A stretch of 64,000 bases of DNA from Pyrrhosoma nymphula. Its lineage: Eukaryota > Arthropoda > Insecta > Odonata > Coenagrionidae. The notes below the pieces were generated by a model. The model saw only the letters and a list, made by a program, of their open reading frames with translations, did no database searches and had not been told where the DNA came from. The stretch covers positions 7,006,001 to 7,070,000 of the forward strand of contig OY754330.1 of assembly GCA_963573305.1 (NCBI GenBank). The letters are read 5' to 3'. This document shows, one piece after another, positions 20,378 to 31,928 of this stretch (positions are counted from its first letter, which is position 1; each line of letters begins with the position of its first letter). Both the position numbers and the translations under genes were made by a program.

Positions 20378-20923
20378 ATGAACACTCAAATCAATATTAC
20401 TCTAATTATAAGTAAACTAAGGTATATTTTGTTTCAAATGTCGAACCTTAAGTACTCTTTGCCTCATGAGTTGAAAAGATTAATGTATCAAGGCTTAGCT
20501 GAGGAGGCCGTAATACGTAATGGTTTGACGATTTGGGGTATAGCACTAACTCCACCTTGCCGAACAAGGTTATTAATTTACAAAAAGTATAATGATTGCG
20601 CATTTGATGGTCAAGGAAAACGATGTGAGAGAAGTATATATATGAATAAATGTTTGTTACCATTAAAAGAATTGTATAAATATGTGTTAATTTGTGACAA
20701 CTTCTTTGACAGAAAATTAATAAAGCAACGTGTGATTAATAACACTGACATGCAACTGCGTCGAATAAATAGGTTGTCAGTACCTAAGTATTTTAACCTC
20801 CATGGCAAGAGGTCTTTGGCATATGTAGTCCCTGGGTTGTTAAACGAATTACCTATGTCAATGCAAGATATTAATAGCATATCTGTTCTTAAAAAATCAC
20901 TAAAAGGGTGGCTGATAGGTTAG
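20378..20923 (+). pseudogene. LINE reverse transcriptase C-terminal region
   Basis: An open frame of 181 codons reads KLRYILFQMSNLKYSLPHEL, then YQGLAEEAVIRNGLTIWG, LLIYKKYNDCAFDG, PLKELYKYVLICDNFFDRKL, LRRINRLSVPKYF, RSLAYVVPGLLNELPMSMQ and SVLKKSLKGWLIG. The order matches the region downstream of the palm in CR1/L2/Jockey-like LINEs: thumb with Y-x-x-L-x-x-S-x-x-x-YGxxxWG, Q(K)-x-A, PL-x-x-LY, and final LYNxLP...FKxxLKxxL. The catalytic region is not present upstream. The absence of stops over 540 bp suggests a fairly recent 5'-truncated copy. TATGGxxxWG appears here as GLTIWG. Confidence 0.65.
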
Positions 20924-23280
20924 CATTGTAAAGTTCTTTATTGTCGCTACGCTACACAGCAAAAAAAATGTTTTAACTAAAGGCACCTGAGGCTGACAAG
21001 CCGCTTTGGCTTAGCAGGACCTCAACTGCACTTTTATTTTCTTCTCCAACATTTCTTCATTATTGATGAAAGCCAAAGATGGTTCATGGTTCTATCGTAA
21101 GCATGTCGTTGCCACGCAACGCGGAAAGCATCATCCTAATCCAACTTTTCTAAAGTTGATCTCTGCTTGAAAACTGGGGAATATAAATCAAATTTCTTAG
21201 TGAAAATTAGTAATAAAGTCCTGGAAACACACCAGCAAAATTGTCTGGTCCTACTGCTACTTAGTAGTTACGGACAGAGTCGAACGTGTCTTTTCTTAAG
21301 TAAAAATAATACGAATACAGAGCAACCACACACCTGCATTGTTAGCCGCGCCCCGTGGCAACGAAAAAACAAAAAATGAAAAAGCGAACGCGTGATCCCA
21401 CACTCGGCCGCGAATATTTTGGTCAGATAACTCGAACACTCGAATTCCGCGAGTCGCGTGTGACATTGCGCATAAAGCTGAAGGTCGGACGTGCGCATGA
21501 TTAAATACGAGGAGCGCAAAGGGATGACGTAAGAACTCGAGAAAACAAATGACTCTTAATGACCGATAGGACACTTTTCTTTCGACATCCGAGACCTTAT
21601 TATAAGCTGTGAGGAGCTTCTCATCTGAAGACACTTCACCTCAAGACAGTGTACTGGGTCATTTAAATAAATCAGCCAATCAGCGAACGACGCCCGCAAT
21701 GAAGACTGCTCTAATATCCTTCTGTGAGTACACGCCGTGGTACGGCACAGCAGCAATCACGGCTACTTGATAACATTATTAGGATTTCTGGGCGGTGGAT
21801 TTATGGGTGGTCGTGCCTTAAAAATCAACTTCACTTCCTTGCTTTTATTCAAATCACCAGAATACCAAACAATGTTGTAAGTGTTTAGAATTGGTTTAAC
21901 CATTCACAAAATTTTAGTTCATTTAATTTGATCAACTGTAATGTGGTTGTGTCGCCATCATACTCCCCATGGTGCATGAATGTGACTTTTGATTTGGTGC
22001 CCTCCCCAAACCCAAATCTTCCCAGGAAATCTTTTCACCCCCCTCCTACTCATTCGAATCCATCTGACGTCATTTCTATTGCCACGGAGCAAATACCGTA
22101 TATGGGTATCCCAGAAACAAGTATCCTACTCCGCTCTTTCTTTATCACTGTAAGGGCGCTTCACACATTACATTCCACATTTTCCGAAAACCTTTTAACT
22201 GCCTACTGCACATGGACGGATAGCTATAGAACAGATAACTTGTTGTCATGCCTGTCGCTTGAGAAGAAAATATTTCAGAAACAATTAATATTAGTATCCC
22301 GCAAACGGTATCACAGTTTTATTGGTGGTTCTCCGGGTTTCCGACCGGGGCAAACTTTGCTCCATTTCTGCCGACGACGCACAATGGCGAATTTTCCGAA
22401 AATCCCCACTGGCCAAAACCCCAAAAATGAAAGTTCTTTTTAAGGGTTTTTGACCGCTGCAGGCCAAAGCAGGGTGACTTAAGGTGTTAACAGCACGGTA
22501 TCTGACTACCATCAGGGTCACACTTCTTGAAGGCATCAGTCTCATTCGGAGAGTTTCGTCGGCAACACCCGTTTGCGGATAAGAGAAGGAAATGTTCAAG
22601 TGTAACATTCAAGTTAAAATCGGACACCAATGAGATAAAACTACTATGGATTCAATACCTGGAGGTTAGTAGAGTAATATTATTATGCTCAGGTTCACAT
22701 TTATGGATTAGTTATTTTATGAACTTTATTTATGAATAAGTCATCGCAAAAAAAAACGTTTTAAAATATATGTAGTCACAAAGTTATGAATTCAGCGGCA
22801 TTCAGTCAAATAATTAGCATTATGTTACAGCCTATAACATCTCAAATGATGCCATTAAAAAACATTCTACTCATATCTGCGACCCTTGGCATAAATTGAA
22901 TTTGTTATAACAAATGTACAGCTCATTTTTCTCGATGATTTTAATGCTTTCGATGTTTTCGTGACTTTTTCCTGTTGTTATCTTCCTATATTTTGGCTTA
23001 CAGGTTCCAAAAGCCGTCATGCAACCCTTAAAAGGAGAGACATGGCCAATTTCATGATTTCGTGCCCTTCAGCTGGTCACGAGGAAAGATGCTTCCAATT
23101 GCGCGAGCATATCAAAAGAATGACGGGGTTTTACCGAACTACCTTCAGAAATCAGGAAATTTCTGGCTACTTTAACATTCCAAATTAAGTCTAGATGGCA
23201 ATCATCGTCTAGGAATGATGACCTTTTTCGAATTAAAAATAAGCAATGGCTCGACAAGGACATCAGTCTGCCAGTTAATT
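20924..23280. other. No supported gene
   Basis: Open frames of up to 171 codons occur (plus strand, 21928-22443), but I recognise no domain, signal peptide or splice pattern in them. The 171-codon frame starts in AT-rich DNA and is serine/proline-rich. A GC-richer block lies at 21390-21530. Confidence 0.35.
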
Positions 23281-23286
23281 CTTTCT

Positions 23287-23510
23287 CACCCAAGCAATCT
23301 GCAGCTGGTCGCCCCGTGGTTATCTTTGAAGAAAGTAGTGAACGGTCAAAGCGACGAAAGACCGAAATATTACGTGACCAAGTGACAACATCTAGACTTT
23401 CAAACAAAAATGAGACTCCGAGCATCTGGTCAGTTGGACGCTGCACAAGTGGTAAATGAAGTGACGGCAACTACTCCCACAAGAGCTAGCAAATGCTTAA
23501 GCAGAGCTTA
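23287..23510 (+). pseudogene. Degenerate ORF with SSERSKRRKT motif
   Basis: One plus frame reads SPKQSAAGRPVVIFEESSER, SKRRKTEILRDQ. After a frame change it reads TKMRLRASGQLDAAQVV, NEVTATTPTRASKCL. The order GRP...F-x-x-SSxRSKRRKT...LR, then M-x-LR-x-SG-x-x-DAA, then TTPTRA resembles a conserved N-terminal block that I have seen in uncharacterised repeat-associated proteins of several invertebrates; I cannot name the family. Both halves are short and separated by frame damage, so this is a relic. Confidence 0.4.
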
Positions 23511-23680
23511 AAAAGGGAGGAAAGAGGTCGCATCTTTGACTCTCCGATGCTCATGCATTATCGATACTTATTGAGGGAAAACTGACAAAGAGGCTAATGT
23601 GGTTAGGTCCATGGAATTGACGTGCAACAGCATAATGATCCCTAACTATGAATCAGTGACCTACGCAATGTTCCCAGTGA
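23511..23680. other. Spacer
   Basis: Short unassigned stretch between two retroelement relics. Confidence 0.4.
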
Positions 23681-24810
23681 CCCAGTGTTCTACGCATTTT
23701 TTATCGACTTCCAAAAGGCATATGACAGCATAAATAGAGATAGATTGTGGAGAAAAATGGATAAGATGGGGATCCCAAGAAAATTGATAAATTCAACAAA
23801 GCTGAGCAGCACAGAATCAAGGGGCTTTGTACGGATCAATGGAAATATTTCCGAGCAGTTTAAAATAAGCACAGGGGTAAGGCAGGGAGATGGGCTCTCC
23901 CCAATTCTATTTAATATTGCAATTGAGGAAGCACTGGAAAAAGTAGCAGACATGGACCTTGGCATAAAAATTGGGACCAAAATAAACGTTTTAGCCTTTG
24001 CAGACGACGTAGCGATATTTGCAGAAAGTTTAGAAGATTTAACAATGTTGACAAATGTATTTATGAAGGAAATGGAAAAATAGGACTGAAAATAAATGAT
24101 ACAAAAACTAAATACATGCATTTTTCAAGATTCGAAAATAGAAATACAGGTCCTCTGCAAATAGATGATCTTACATTTGAAAAAGTAGACCATTTTAAAT
24201 ATTTAGGAGTAATTTTAACAAATGACAACACGGTAGAGCCAGAAATACAAAACAGGTTAAACCTCGCCAACAGATGTCTACATGCATGCAACCGAATTCT
24301 ATCTTCAAAAGCCCTGTCACACAAAACCAAAATTAGACTCTATAAAACAATAATATCCCCAGTGCTACTCAACGGATCCGAAACGTGGAGGATGTCGAAG
24401 AAGGATGAGAAAAAACTAATAGTGTTCGAGAATAATATATTGCGAAAAATCTATGGGCCCACATACAAGGACAATGGAGAAAAAAACACGCAACAGAGAA
24501 ATCAGGAATCTATATATATATATATATATATATATATCCAGACATAACAAGTGAAATAAAGGCAAGAATAATCAGGTGGGCTGGACATATTCAAAGGAAA
24601 GAGGAGGGATGTTTACTGAAGGAGGTACTAAATGGGATTCCTGAAGGAAGAAGACCCAGGGGAAGACCACGGCTAAGACGGTGGGACCAAGTGAGAACGG
24701 ATATGCAAAAGAATGGAGCAACAAAAAGAGAGGCAGGAGATCGATCCAGGTGGAGGGGATTTGTTGATGCGGCTAAATATCGCCTAAGATATAGATGGCC
24801 CTGGGAGTAA
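23681..24810 (+). pseudogene. LINE reverse transcriptase and C-terminal region, frameshifted
   Basis: First open part (about 23685-24083): FYAFFIDFQKAYDSINRDRL, then WRKMDKMGIP, STGVRQGDGLSPILFNIAIE and LAFADDVAIFAESLEDL. After a frame change comes GLKINDTKTKYM, then an open part (to 24500) with FKYLGVILTNDNTVEPEI, RLYKTIISPVLLNGSETWRM and FENNILRKIYGP. A TA repeat interrupts. The tail reads RIIRWAGHIQRKEE, EGRRPRGRPRLRRW and RWRGFVDAAKYR to a stop at 24808. The boxes FIDFxKAYD, GVRQGxxLSPxLFN, FADD and the YLG region are those of APE-type LINE reverse transcriptases. The endonuclease is missing and two interruptions kill the frame. Confidence 0.85.
24509..24537. repeat. (TA)n microsatellite inside the LINE
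   Basis: About 14 TA units interrupt the LINE coding sequence between KNTQQRNQE and PDITSEIKAR. They probably expanded in place or came with a small insertion. Confidence 0.95.
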
Positions 24811-25740
24811 GAGTAAGTATGAATCAGTGACCAAGGCTAAGAAAAGGTGTCATCCAGAAGGGATTGAAATAAACGAGAACGGCGCTGAAGTGCCTGTTAC
24901 ATCATACTATCGGTCAAATTGTAATGCACATTAACAATATGTAATGAATAAGCTTATTTAGTCGAAACTTCTCGATTTGAAGCTAATTCATAAGTGTGAC
25001 GGTACGAGACTGACTGAGTCTGCCTTTCAGAAAGAATCGTCCTTTGATGCAAACATATTCGTGACATTAGAAAGTATCGTGAAAGGTATTCTTTAAAACT
25101 TTCCTGAGAAGTTGCCATGGAAGATGTTTTACATGAGCTTCTTGAGTCATCAGATCCGTACATTTCCAGCCTCAGAGAACTCCCTAAAAGGAAGGTAAGA
25201 TGTGCTTACCGAAAGATGTGCATGCTTTACTCAAGTAACCTGAAATTGGTGAATTGAGCGAAGCTGAAAGACAATGAAAGTGAGATCGATTTCAGTGCCT
25301 TCGAATAATATTGTCCTATAGCAACCTTGATGTGTAATGTTTTTAATTTTAAATCAATTATTACCAAGTAGATATCAATTGAATCAATTAACATGTATCA
25401 TGTATCAATTATGTTCGTAATATTGTTGATTTACGTGGGATATCATGTCGCTATTTGGTGTAAAAATATAACATTTAAAAAATTTAAACTAACGTTTTTA
25501 AATACTAAATAAAAAATATTCAACGTCAAACATACTCTGTATTCCTGAACAGAGGATCAAATTACCCAAAGTTCTGGATTTTAGGGCTACGTTTAAGTAA
25601 TTTAAACGCTAATTTTTGTATTTGTTATTAACAAATGATGGTACATTTAATGCTTTTTCACGCTTTTTGCTAAAAAGGTATAAGTTCCTTGGATTTGTTA
25701 AGGTTTTCTAGGGCCAAGACACAATTTTTGAGTTTCGGCA
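24811..25740. other. No supported gene
   Basis: AT-rich DNA with no frame over 70 codons and no recognised element end. Confidence 0.5.
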
Positions 25741-25744
25741 AGGA

Positions 25745-25910
25745 TTTCGGCGTAATTCGCCACTGTGCGACGTTTCAATGAACGAACGAGCCCTGAGGAT
25801 GATGAACGACTCGTTCATCGAAACTTCGGCAGAAATGGAGCAGATTATGACCACCCGGTCGGAAAACCCGAACAACCACCAATATCGCTACACGCCGGGA
25901 ATGCCTTAGA
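25745..25910 (+). mobile_element. PLE terminal remnant with ribozyme-like core
   Basis: The order is GCCCTGAGGATGATGAACG, a long hairpin, CGAAACTTCGGC, then CACCCGGTCGGAAAACCCGA. It parallels the end of the PLE copy at 19289-19380 (CCTGAGGA, GAAATATTG, GGATGGAAACCCGAAAAACC). No coding sequence adjoins it. Confidence 0.55.
25790..25830 (+). ncRNA. Hammerhead-ribozyme-like core with long stem II
   Basis: GCC (stem I), CTGAGGA, a nine-pair perfect stem II GATGAACGA/TCGTTCATC around one C, GAAA, CTTC, then GGC, which pairs with GCC. Stem III would have a C-U mismatch at its second pair. All core residues are present. Confidence 0.55.
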
Positions 25911-26052
25911 TCTTTCAACTATCCCAGTTTCCTATACTAGGTAAGAGAAAGCTCAATAGATTTCGCTATAGACGCGGAAAACCCTGGAATGGGGAAATAA
26001 TTAGATATCGAATAACCCAACAAAAGAGGATATAACCGACTCACTCACTTAA

Positions 26053-26612
26053 GGTAGTTTGAGCGAGATAGTTCCCTAGTCATAATGGAGACCAAATTCA
26101 AATTTTATTTTTTTAATTTCAACGTCTGTAAGAGCGCATGAAGTTAATAGTGTAGTATAAATGGCGCAAAAATATATGTAGTTTTATATCACCAAAATTA
26201 TCAGTAATTAAATAAATAAAGCAACATAAGTCTCTAACTTGACTCATTATTTCACGCCGTACGGCTGAAAACCCTTAAAAATAGCAGTTTTTTGTGATTC
26301 TGTAAAAATTACTGCAGTGAGTAATAGATTAATTTTTGTAAATAGTTGATGAAACATATAAACTACACACCGTTAGTTTTTTGACGAAATCTAGGTGCAT
26401 TAAATTCCTAATGTTTTTCAATATTCTCTCTCTGGAGCGTACAGCCGTAATCTATCCTATGTTGAACAGTTCATCTCTTCAGGTAAATTGCTCGTAAAGT
26501 AGTTCGGCAAGGGGTTGATATGTTGATATCATTGGAAATATGAGAGTCTTCTCTTTAAAATGAGGCCAAATTCATCAAAATCTAGGTGAAGTGATCTTTT
26601 GCTCAAACTACC
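26053..26612. mobile_element. TTAA-flanked MITE, 560 bp
   Basis: TTAA at 26049-26052 and at 26613-26616 flank a segment starting GGTAGTTTGAGCGAGATA and ending TTGCTCAAACTACC. No ORF is present. The first positions resemble those of the MITE at 4814-5345 (GGTGGCTGGAGCGAT). This suggests two subfamilies mobilised by a TTAA-targeting transposase. Confidence 0.75.
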
Positions 26613-26616
26613 TTAA

Positions 26617-26818
26617 ATAGGAAATTTCAACCTATTTAGCAGTATATGCAGAAAACCATGAAATAAGCCAATATTTCATGGTTTTACTTTACATTAATTC
26701 AGGTGCCTGCATAAATGTAAAGTAAACGGCAACCAAAAAGATTCTCTCCGGGCCGGAACCTCGGGCCTTAGATCCCCGGGCGGGGAGGCCCCTTCGGGAA
26801 GTAAGATTGGCTACCGTG
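26617..26818. other. GC-rich flank of the hAT element
   Basis: The right part (26745-26818) is GC-rich with GGGCCGG, CCCCGGGCGGGGAGGCC words. It continues after the hAT at 27701-28020, so the hAT inserted into this GC-rich stretch. Confidence 0.45.
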
Positions 26819-26826
26819 GGCCGGGC

Positions 26827-27692
26827 TAGGGATTGGAAAAACGATTTCGATTTTAATCGAAAATCGATTGCCACACTCCGCTTTTCGATTTAATCGAAGT
26901 CGACTTTTTGTTTTGAAAAACCGATCAAAATCGATTCTAGCCGATCGATTTTCGATTTTTAGATTGCTACAGCGTTTGAATTTTGCCAATCAAGCTGCGC
27001 CAGTTCGTAAACCGCCCTCCAGTCGACCGCAAGTCCAACTCTAATCCACTACAAGCTTGGAAGGAGATTTAGGGAGAATATCCCCACGTATTATACAAAC
27101 CAGCCAGTAAGGATTTTATCCATCTAGTTGCCTCTACCGTACCGTGTGAGCGACTATTTTCTCACACCGGGTTAATTGCAACTCAGGTGCGAAATCGATT
27201 ATCCGGAGAACATTTAAATATGTTAGTTTTTTTAAGGTCCATCCCTCAGGAACACGGCTTTGCAAAAAAGAAATAAATAAAATCCTGTTTTTCATTTTGT
27301 GGTAGGTATGCCCACTTTTCAATATACAATTCTCATTGCTACTAAACTATATGTAATTTGCTTGTTATATTACCTATGTGTTTATAAATATCTGTTATGG
27401 ATTATTAATTTCCAGTATATCTTATTAATATCTTTAAAATAATATATTGTATTAATAAATTTAACTGTATTCGGTTATTATCCCTAGTGCTTCCACTAAC
27501 CCATATTTTGCATTTTGTAACAACAGCACATCCGTATTTCAGCAGACAATTATTTTAATATTTATAAATATCGATTTCGATTTTTCGATTATTTTGGGCA
27601 AGAAATCGAATTTTCAGAAAATCGATTTTTAAAACAAAAATCGAAAGTCGATTAATCGAAAATCGATTCTGGATTTAAATTTCCAATCCCTA
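26827..27692 (+). mobile_element. hAT element D with TAGGGATTGGAAA ends, 866 bp
   Basis: The ends are TAGGGATTGGAAA and TTTCCAATCCCTA. The flanking 8 bp are GGCCGGGC (26819-26826) and GGTCGGGC (27693-27700), one mismatch. Both subterminal parts are dense in AATCGA words in both orientations. The element keeps only the last part of a transposase gene. Confidence 0.9.
27040..27276 (+). pseudogene. hAT transposase C-terminal (hATC) domain
   Basis: The plus strand reads NPLQAWKEI, a stop, then GEYPHVLYKPASKDFIHLVA, STVPCERLFSHTGLIATQVR, NRLSGEHLNMLVFLRSIPQE and HGFAKKK, ending in TAA. V-x-x-ERLFSxTGLI-x-x-x-RNRLS-x-EHLNMLVFL is the classic hATC signature of the ZBED1/hAT-Ac group. Apart from one stop upstream it is undamaged. 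The rest of the protein is absent, so the element depends on, or depended on, a transposase encoded elsewhere. Confidence 0.85.
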
Positions 27693-27700
27693 GGTCGGGC

Positions 27701-29420
27701 CGCTCAAACGTTCCAAATCCCCGTCCCTATCACGTCGCTGTTGAACCTGAAAAATACGTCGTTATGAAGGGTTCCCTCTCTGCTCTGCCGACGACGAGCG
27801 GGAAGGGTGTTCTGACAAGGACACCCCGTTCGCCATTGCCAAAGGTCCTTTGCTCCGGCTAACTAACTCCAAGGTGCTTCCTCGATGAAATGAGCGATTG
27901 TGTTTGACGGCCGATGTCACGCCGTGTGCCCCAAGACTGTCGATCTATACCTTCGTCCGTGTATTGTGCTCACCCGACGGTGTCCCCGCTGGAACTTGGA
28001 CATCACTGCGAAAAGGCCATCCTTTTATAGTGGATTTAAACACCACGATTCTTCGTGAATGATGGAATGTATTGTATACCCAACGTACATAAACTAATAG
28101 CGATATGAGTAGTGTTTTCGGGGGTGACTATGCAAAATTAGGGATGTGCAAGTGAATAACGTTTAAGATGGGGAAACTAGGAGACGGGAAAAATAAACAA
28201 ACGAGTAACAAAGAGACTGAGAATTGGTGAGACAAGGAGCGCGGAATAGACGGACGAAAACAAAGGAAAATAAGAAAAATACGACGTAGAGGATAAAAAA
28301 AAGTAAAAGGATTTCCGGAGAAGAGAAAATCCGGCGCTGCGCCGATTTGAATTCGACCCCGGAGTATTTCGGCGATTCTATAAATGTATTTGGTTTAATG
28401 ATCACTGGAAATGGAGGATATCATTATTTTGCTATCTTCAGAAAACCTACATTTTCAGATGCCATAATTCCTAACGATTCTTTGTATACATTATCGTTAG
28501 AATAAATTAGCAGCTCTGAGACACTCGACTTTAAGACTAATAAAAGTTTCAATGTCAGAGTTTAATTTTAACGCAAAAGCTGATACCGATTATCACCGTT
28601 AGCCTGCTGGGACCGTTTTTTATATCCATTACTACAGCAAATTAGACCATCATTTCACTTTGTAGAAAGCAGTTAAAGTTATAAAATGATTCCGTAAATT
28701 TATTAATGGCTTAATGATCAACGATAAGGCGGAAGATGTTTTTTAAGACCCTTTAAAAATTGTGAATTCGTAAAAATTTAAGAGAAAGTATATAACAAAA
28801 AAGAAAACAGTAGCGTAAATTAAGTATACTTTTTTTCTACCCCCCGTGCGGTTTACTAAAAGGACTTTCCTTGGGCGAAATCGCTTCTTCTCCTTCCGTG
28901 CAGCCCTCTTGTGTAGTATTGGTATGATACGCTTTGCCCGGAAGCGATCTCTGGTGGCTGAGAATACGCTGGTCTGGAGGATTGAGAGTTACGGAACATA
29001 ACTTAAAAGGTGAATATTGGAATCACCGAGAAATACTGTAAATGACTGAAAGAGATGGAGGCATGCTGTTGCCAAGTGACTATGTCCTTGGGTATAACAA
29101 TCGAAGAGTTTAATAAGTCTCAATCATTTTAAGAGGAAACATACCTTACAATATAATTTATGAATTTAGCATATTGCAGAGATTTTGAGGGTTAAAAGGT
29201 AAAAAAATGATTAAGGGCATATTGATTACAATAAGTATGAGTGTAAATAAAAGTATTACATTTAGTAAAGAAAGAAAAAAGTGTCAAAAATATCAGTGAG
29301 CCCGACATCATGGTTTTATTTCATCATTATTCACGACACGGTTTGTGGGAAAAAGGAACGTCAATTTACCTCAAGTCAAGTGGAGCAACATTGAATGTGG
29401 TCAAATGATCTGATAGAGGA
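27701..29420. other. No supported gene
   Basis: 27701-28020 is GC-richer with many CG dinucleotides but no long frame. The remainder is AT-rich. An 80-codon minus frame at 28405-28163 has a hydrophobic stretch (ILLLFFILYVVFFLF) without other support. Confidence 0.4.
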
Positions 29421-29489
29421 CGTTGGCCTCCTGGCAGGTTCTGAACAGGGACTATGGAGTTTGGGGGGTGAGGAAGTATTTGCAGTCAA

Positions 29490-30290
29490 AACGTCAAGTC
29501 GATGCCAAGGATGAGCCTTCCTCTTCCACTATTTCCCCAGTGTTCTCCCCTCTATCACTCTCTTCAACATGCCCTCTCCTCTCAAAACCTCCTCCATCCA
29601 TCTCTTCTACTTTCTCCGAACCTCCGCCACCAGATTCCTCTCCTTTACAACCATATCCAATACCTCCTCGTTCGTCTTCCTCGCCACCCAGCTCACCTTC
29701 TCCATCCTTCTCCAAACCCACATCTCAAACGCCTCAGGTCTACGCACATCCTCCCTTCGCAATGACCAAGTTTCCGACCCATACAGCGCCACGCTCCATA
29801 TCAGAGTTTTCACCAGCCTCTTCTTTACGTCTCTTCTCAGACCCCCCGTCATCAATTCCCTTCTCTTCGAAAATGCTTCTTTAGCCACGGCAATTCTGTA
29901 TCTGACATCCTTACCACTAAACCCATTCTCCTCCAAAATACTACCCAGATATGTAAACTGCTCAAACTGAACAATTCTGTGCCCTCCTAACCTTATATTC
30001 AGCCGCGCTTTCTTACTTCAAGAAAGTCTCATCGCTTTCGTTTTCTTGTGATTTATCTTAATCCCATACACCTTTCGCACTGCACCTCTGACGCATTCAT
30101 ACTTGACTATAACCCCTTGGTACACTTACAAACCAACGCTTGATCATCTGCGAATCTCACTGACTTTATCAGATCCCCTCCATTGCATATTCCTACCTCC
30201 TCCTCCCCCCATGCCTCCCTTACCATATCTTATGAATACACGTTAAAATGCAGTGGTCACCCCTGCCGCACTCCCTGTCCTATCACGGCC
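29490..30290 (-). pseudogene. LINE reverse transcriptase C-terminal half, decayed
   Basis: Minus strand, broken frames: RFADDQALVCKCTKGL near 30150, then GIKINHKKTKAM, LGGHRIVQFEQFTYLGSI. These are followed by an open stretch (29936-29607) with KEAFSKRRELMTGGLRRDVK, LVKTLIWSVALYGSETWSLR, EAFEMWVWRRMEKVSWVAR and TNEEVLDMV. These are the FADD, YLGS and C-terminal LYGSETW...FEMWxWRRM...TNEEVL blocks shared with the LINE at 52.0-53.8 kb. The upstream RT and endonuclease are missing. Confidence 0.8.
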
Positions 30291-30673
30291 AATCCCGATT
30301 CTCCATCGGGATTGGCCGTGCCGGCCATCTATATAGCCGGTGTAATCGAAACAATTTGTTTTCAACAGACCAAATCATCAATCGACGGTCTGAACGCTTA
30401 TTTATCTTGGAATTAGGTTCTCAGTATTATTGTAGTCACACCAAAACCATCTCCAAAAATCTTTAACTCATCATTTATTATGCAATACATATTTTTCCTA
30501 AAATCGATCGCCTTTAATCGTCTAGTGAAACTTTTTCCTGTTTTCCTCGCATTCCATCGACTTCATTTGCAGATCTTTAGCCAAACTTGATATTCTTCTG
30601 GTCCCATGGTCTTTGTATCATATTTCAAGAGTTAACGAGCATTAATTAATATTTTGTTGGTTGTTCTTTGCAG

Positions 30674-31535
30674 TTCTCCTGTCATTGCTTGCATTATCTT
30701 GCAGAGCAGCAAGTACGGCCAGCGAATGCCCTAAATGTCCAGAAGACGGCCCTGCTGTGTGCGCAATAAATTCTCAGGAAGTGGTTGCGATTTTCACGAA
30801 CCTCTGCCGACTCGAGGCGCATAATTGCAAGCATCCTTCGGATCGTAAGTTACTATTTTCTCTCAGCGCGCATGTTGAATCTCTACTACTCATATAATAT
30901 ATTTCATCGTCAGATATTAATGTTTCATCAAGTGAAGCAACCCTCCAATTTTAGCGAAGATATTCCGCACTCTATTAGGATATGAAAGAAACGCGGATGA
31001 AACATATTTTCAGCCATGAGTTACAATCCTCCACGACCAGATGAAGCACAACAATTGGACACAACAATCACAGCCTTCATAGGATAAAGGAAATATTCTC
31101 CTCAAGTGAAATGAAATATATATTTATTTAGCACCTGATATAACATGTACAAATGGGCAATAAATCAATCGCGTGATGTCGTTTGTCTATCCTGTACCAC
31201 TCCACGAGATAAAAAAGACATAAACCCCTAAATAGGAGGTCACTTACTGTTTTTCTACGTAAATGTGTTCAATATTCATTATATTTACGTGAAGTCATTG
31301 ACGCCGAAGCGGCGAGTGAACCAGAGTTACTTTTGAAAGAACGAGCTTTTCCTCACATGTGCTACTGCCATTAGGTGACTCATTGGTTTTATATACTACA
31401 CTAATCTTTAATTTAATATAGGGTACGCTACATTGCGATAAATATTTCGTTTGAACAAGGCGACATTAGCTTAATGGTTCCCTCTTCTCTTTTGCAGAAT
31501 ACATCGAATTGGACGAGCACCAATGTGGATCTTAG
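30674..31535 (+). CDS. Secreted Kazal-like cysteine-rich protein (exons 2 and 3)
   Basis: Kazal proteins are small secreted serine-protease inhibitors. Exon 30674-30844 is preceded by TTGTTCTTTGCAG and followed by GTAAGT. Exon 31498-31535 is preceded by TTCTCTTTTGCAG and ends at TAG 31533-31535. Joined across the intron (codon split C|AA) they encode LLSLLALSCRAAS, the hydrophobic end of a signal peptide. Next comes SECPKCPEDGPAVCAINS, then FTNLCRLEAHNC, and finally YIELDEHQCGS. Six cysteines follow the signal peptide with C-x2-C-x7-C-x14-C-x6-C spacing and a final C; the x7 gap and the (T/S)N-x-C motif fit Kazal. The C3-C4 loop is longer than usual and lacks the common C-G-S-D-G-x-T-Y run, so inhibitory function is inferred. 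The first exon with ATG lies upstream and was not identified. Confidence 0.75.
30845..31497 (+). other. Intron of the Kazal-like gene
   Basis: A 653-bp intron with GTAAGT donor and TTTTGCAG acceptor, phase 1. No embedded element was recognised. Confidence 0.7.
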
Positions 31536-31624
31536 AATGTCAGTGCGATTCCATGACAGGGTTAAACCAAGCACCACAAGAAGTGAAAAAATTGAACATT
31601 AACAGAACACACGATATTGACAAC

Positions 31625-31630
31625 AATAAA
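31625..31630 (+). terminator. Polyadenylation signal of the Kazal-like gene
   Basis: AATAAA about 90 bp after the stop codon, followed by a second near-match (AAATAAAT) at 31639-31646. Spacing suits a short 3' untranslated region. Confidence 0.6.
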
Positions 31631-31649
31631 AAATGAACAAATAAATATA

Positions 31650-31920
31650 TAAAAACCGTAACTGGGTGATGTTATTATTGAAATACAATACTGCAATGAA
31701 TATCAATTCCAAGATATTCGTTACAAGACGCACTCCGGTGATTGCGATATCCAGAGCACTAAATTAACAATAAAAGAGCGATGGAGGAGAGAGAGGGATG
31801 GATGTAGGGACGGGAGACATGGGATCCACTTGCTTTCGACACTGCTTCTAGGGCGTTGGTAGGTACACGTTAAAAAAAGACCAGGAAGGTATCGATCGTA
31901 TCATGGTCAGAAGATGAGGG
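31650..31920. other. Spacer downstream of the Kazal-like gene
   Basis: No ORF or element ends. A short purine-rich run (AGGAGAGAGAGGGATGG) lies at about 31785. Confidence 0.45.
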
Positions 31921-31928
31921 TTTAGAAA

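Noticed and set aside
21928..22443. A 171-codon plus-strand open frame.
   Set aside because: Low-complexity Ser/Pro start, no domain, no splice context, competing minus-strand frame; listed only as unassigned DNA.
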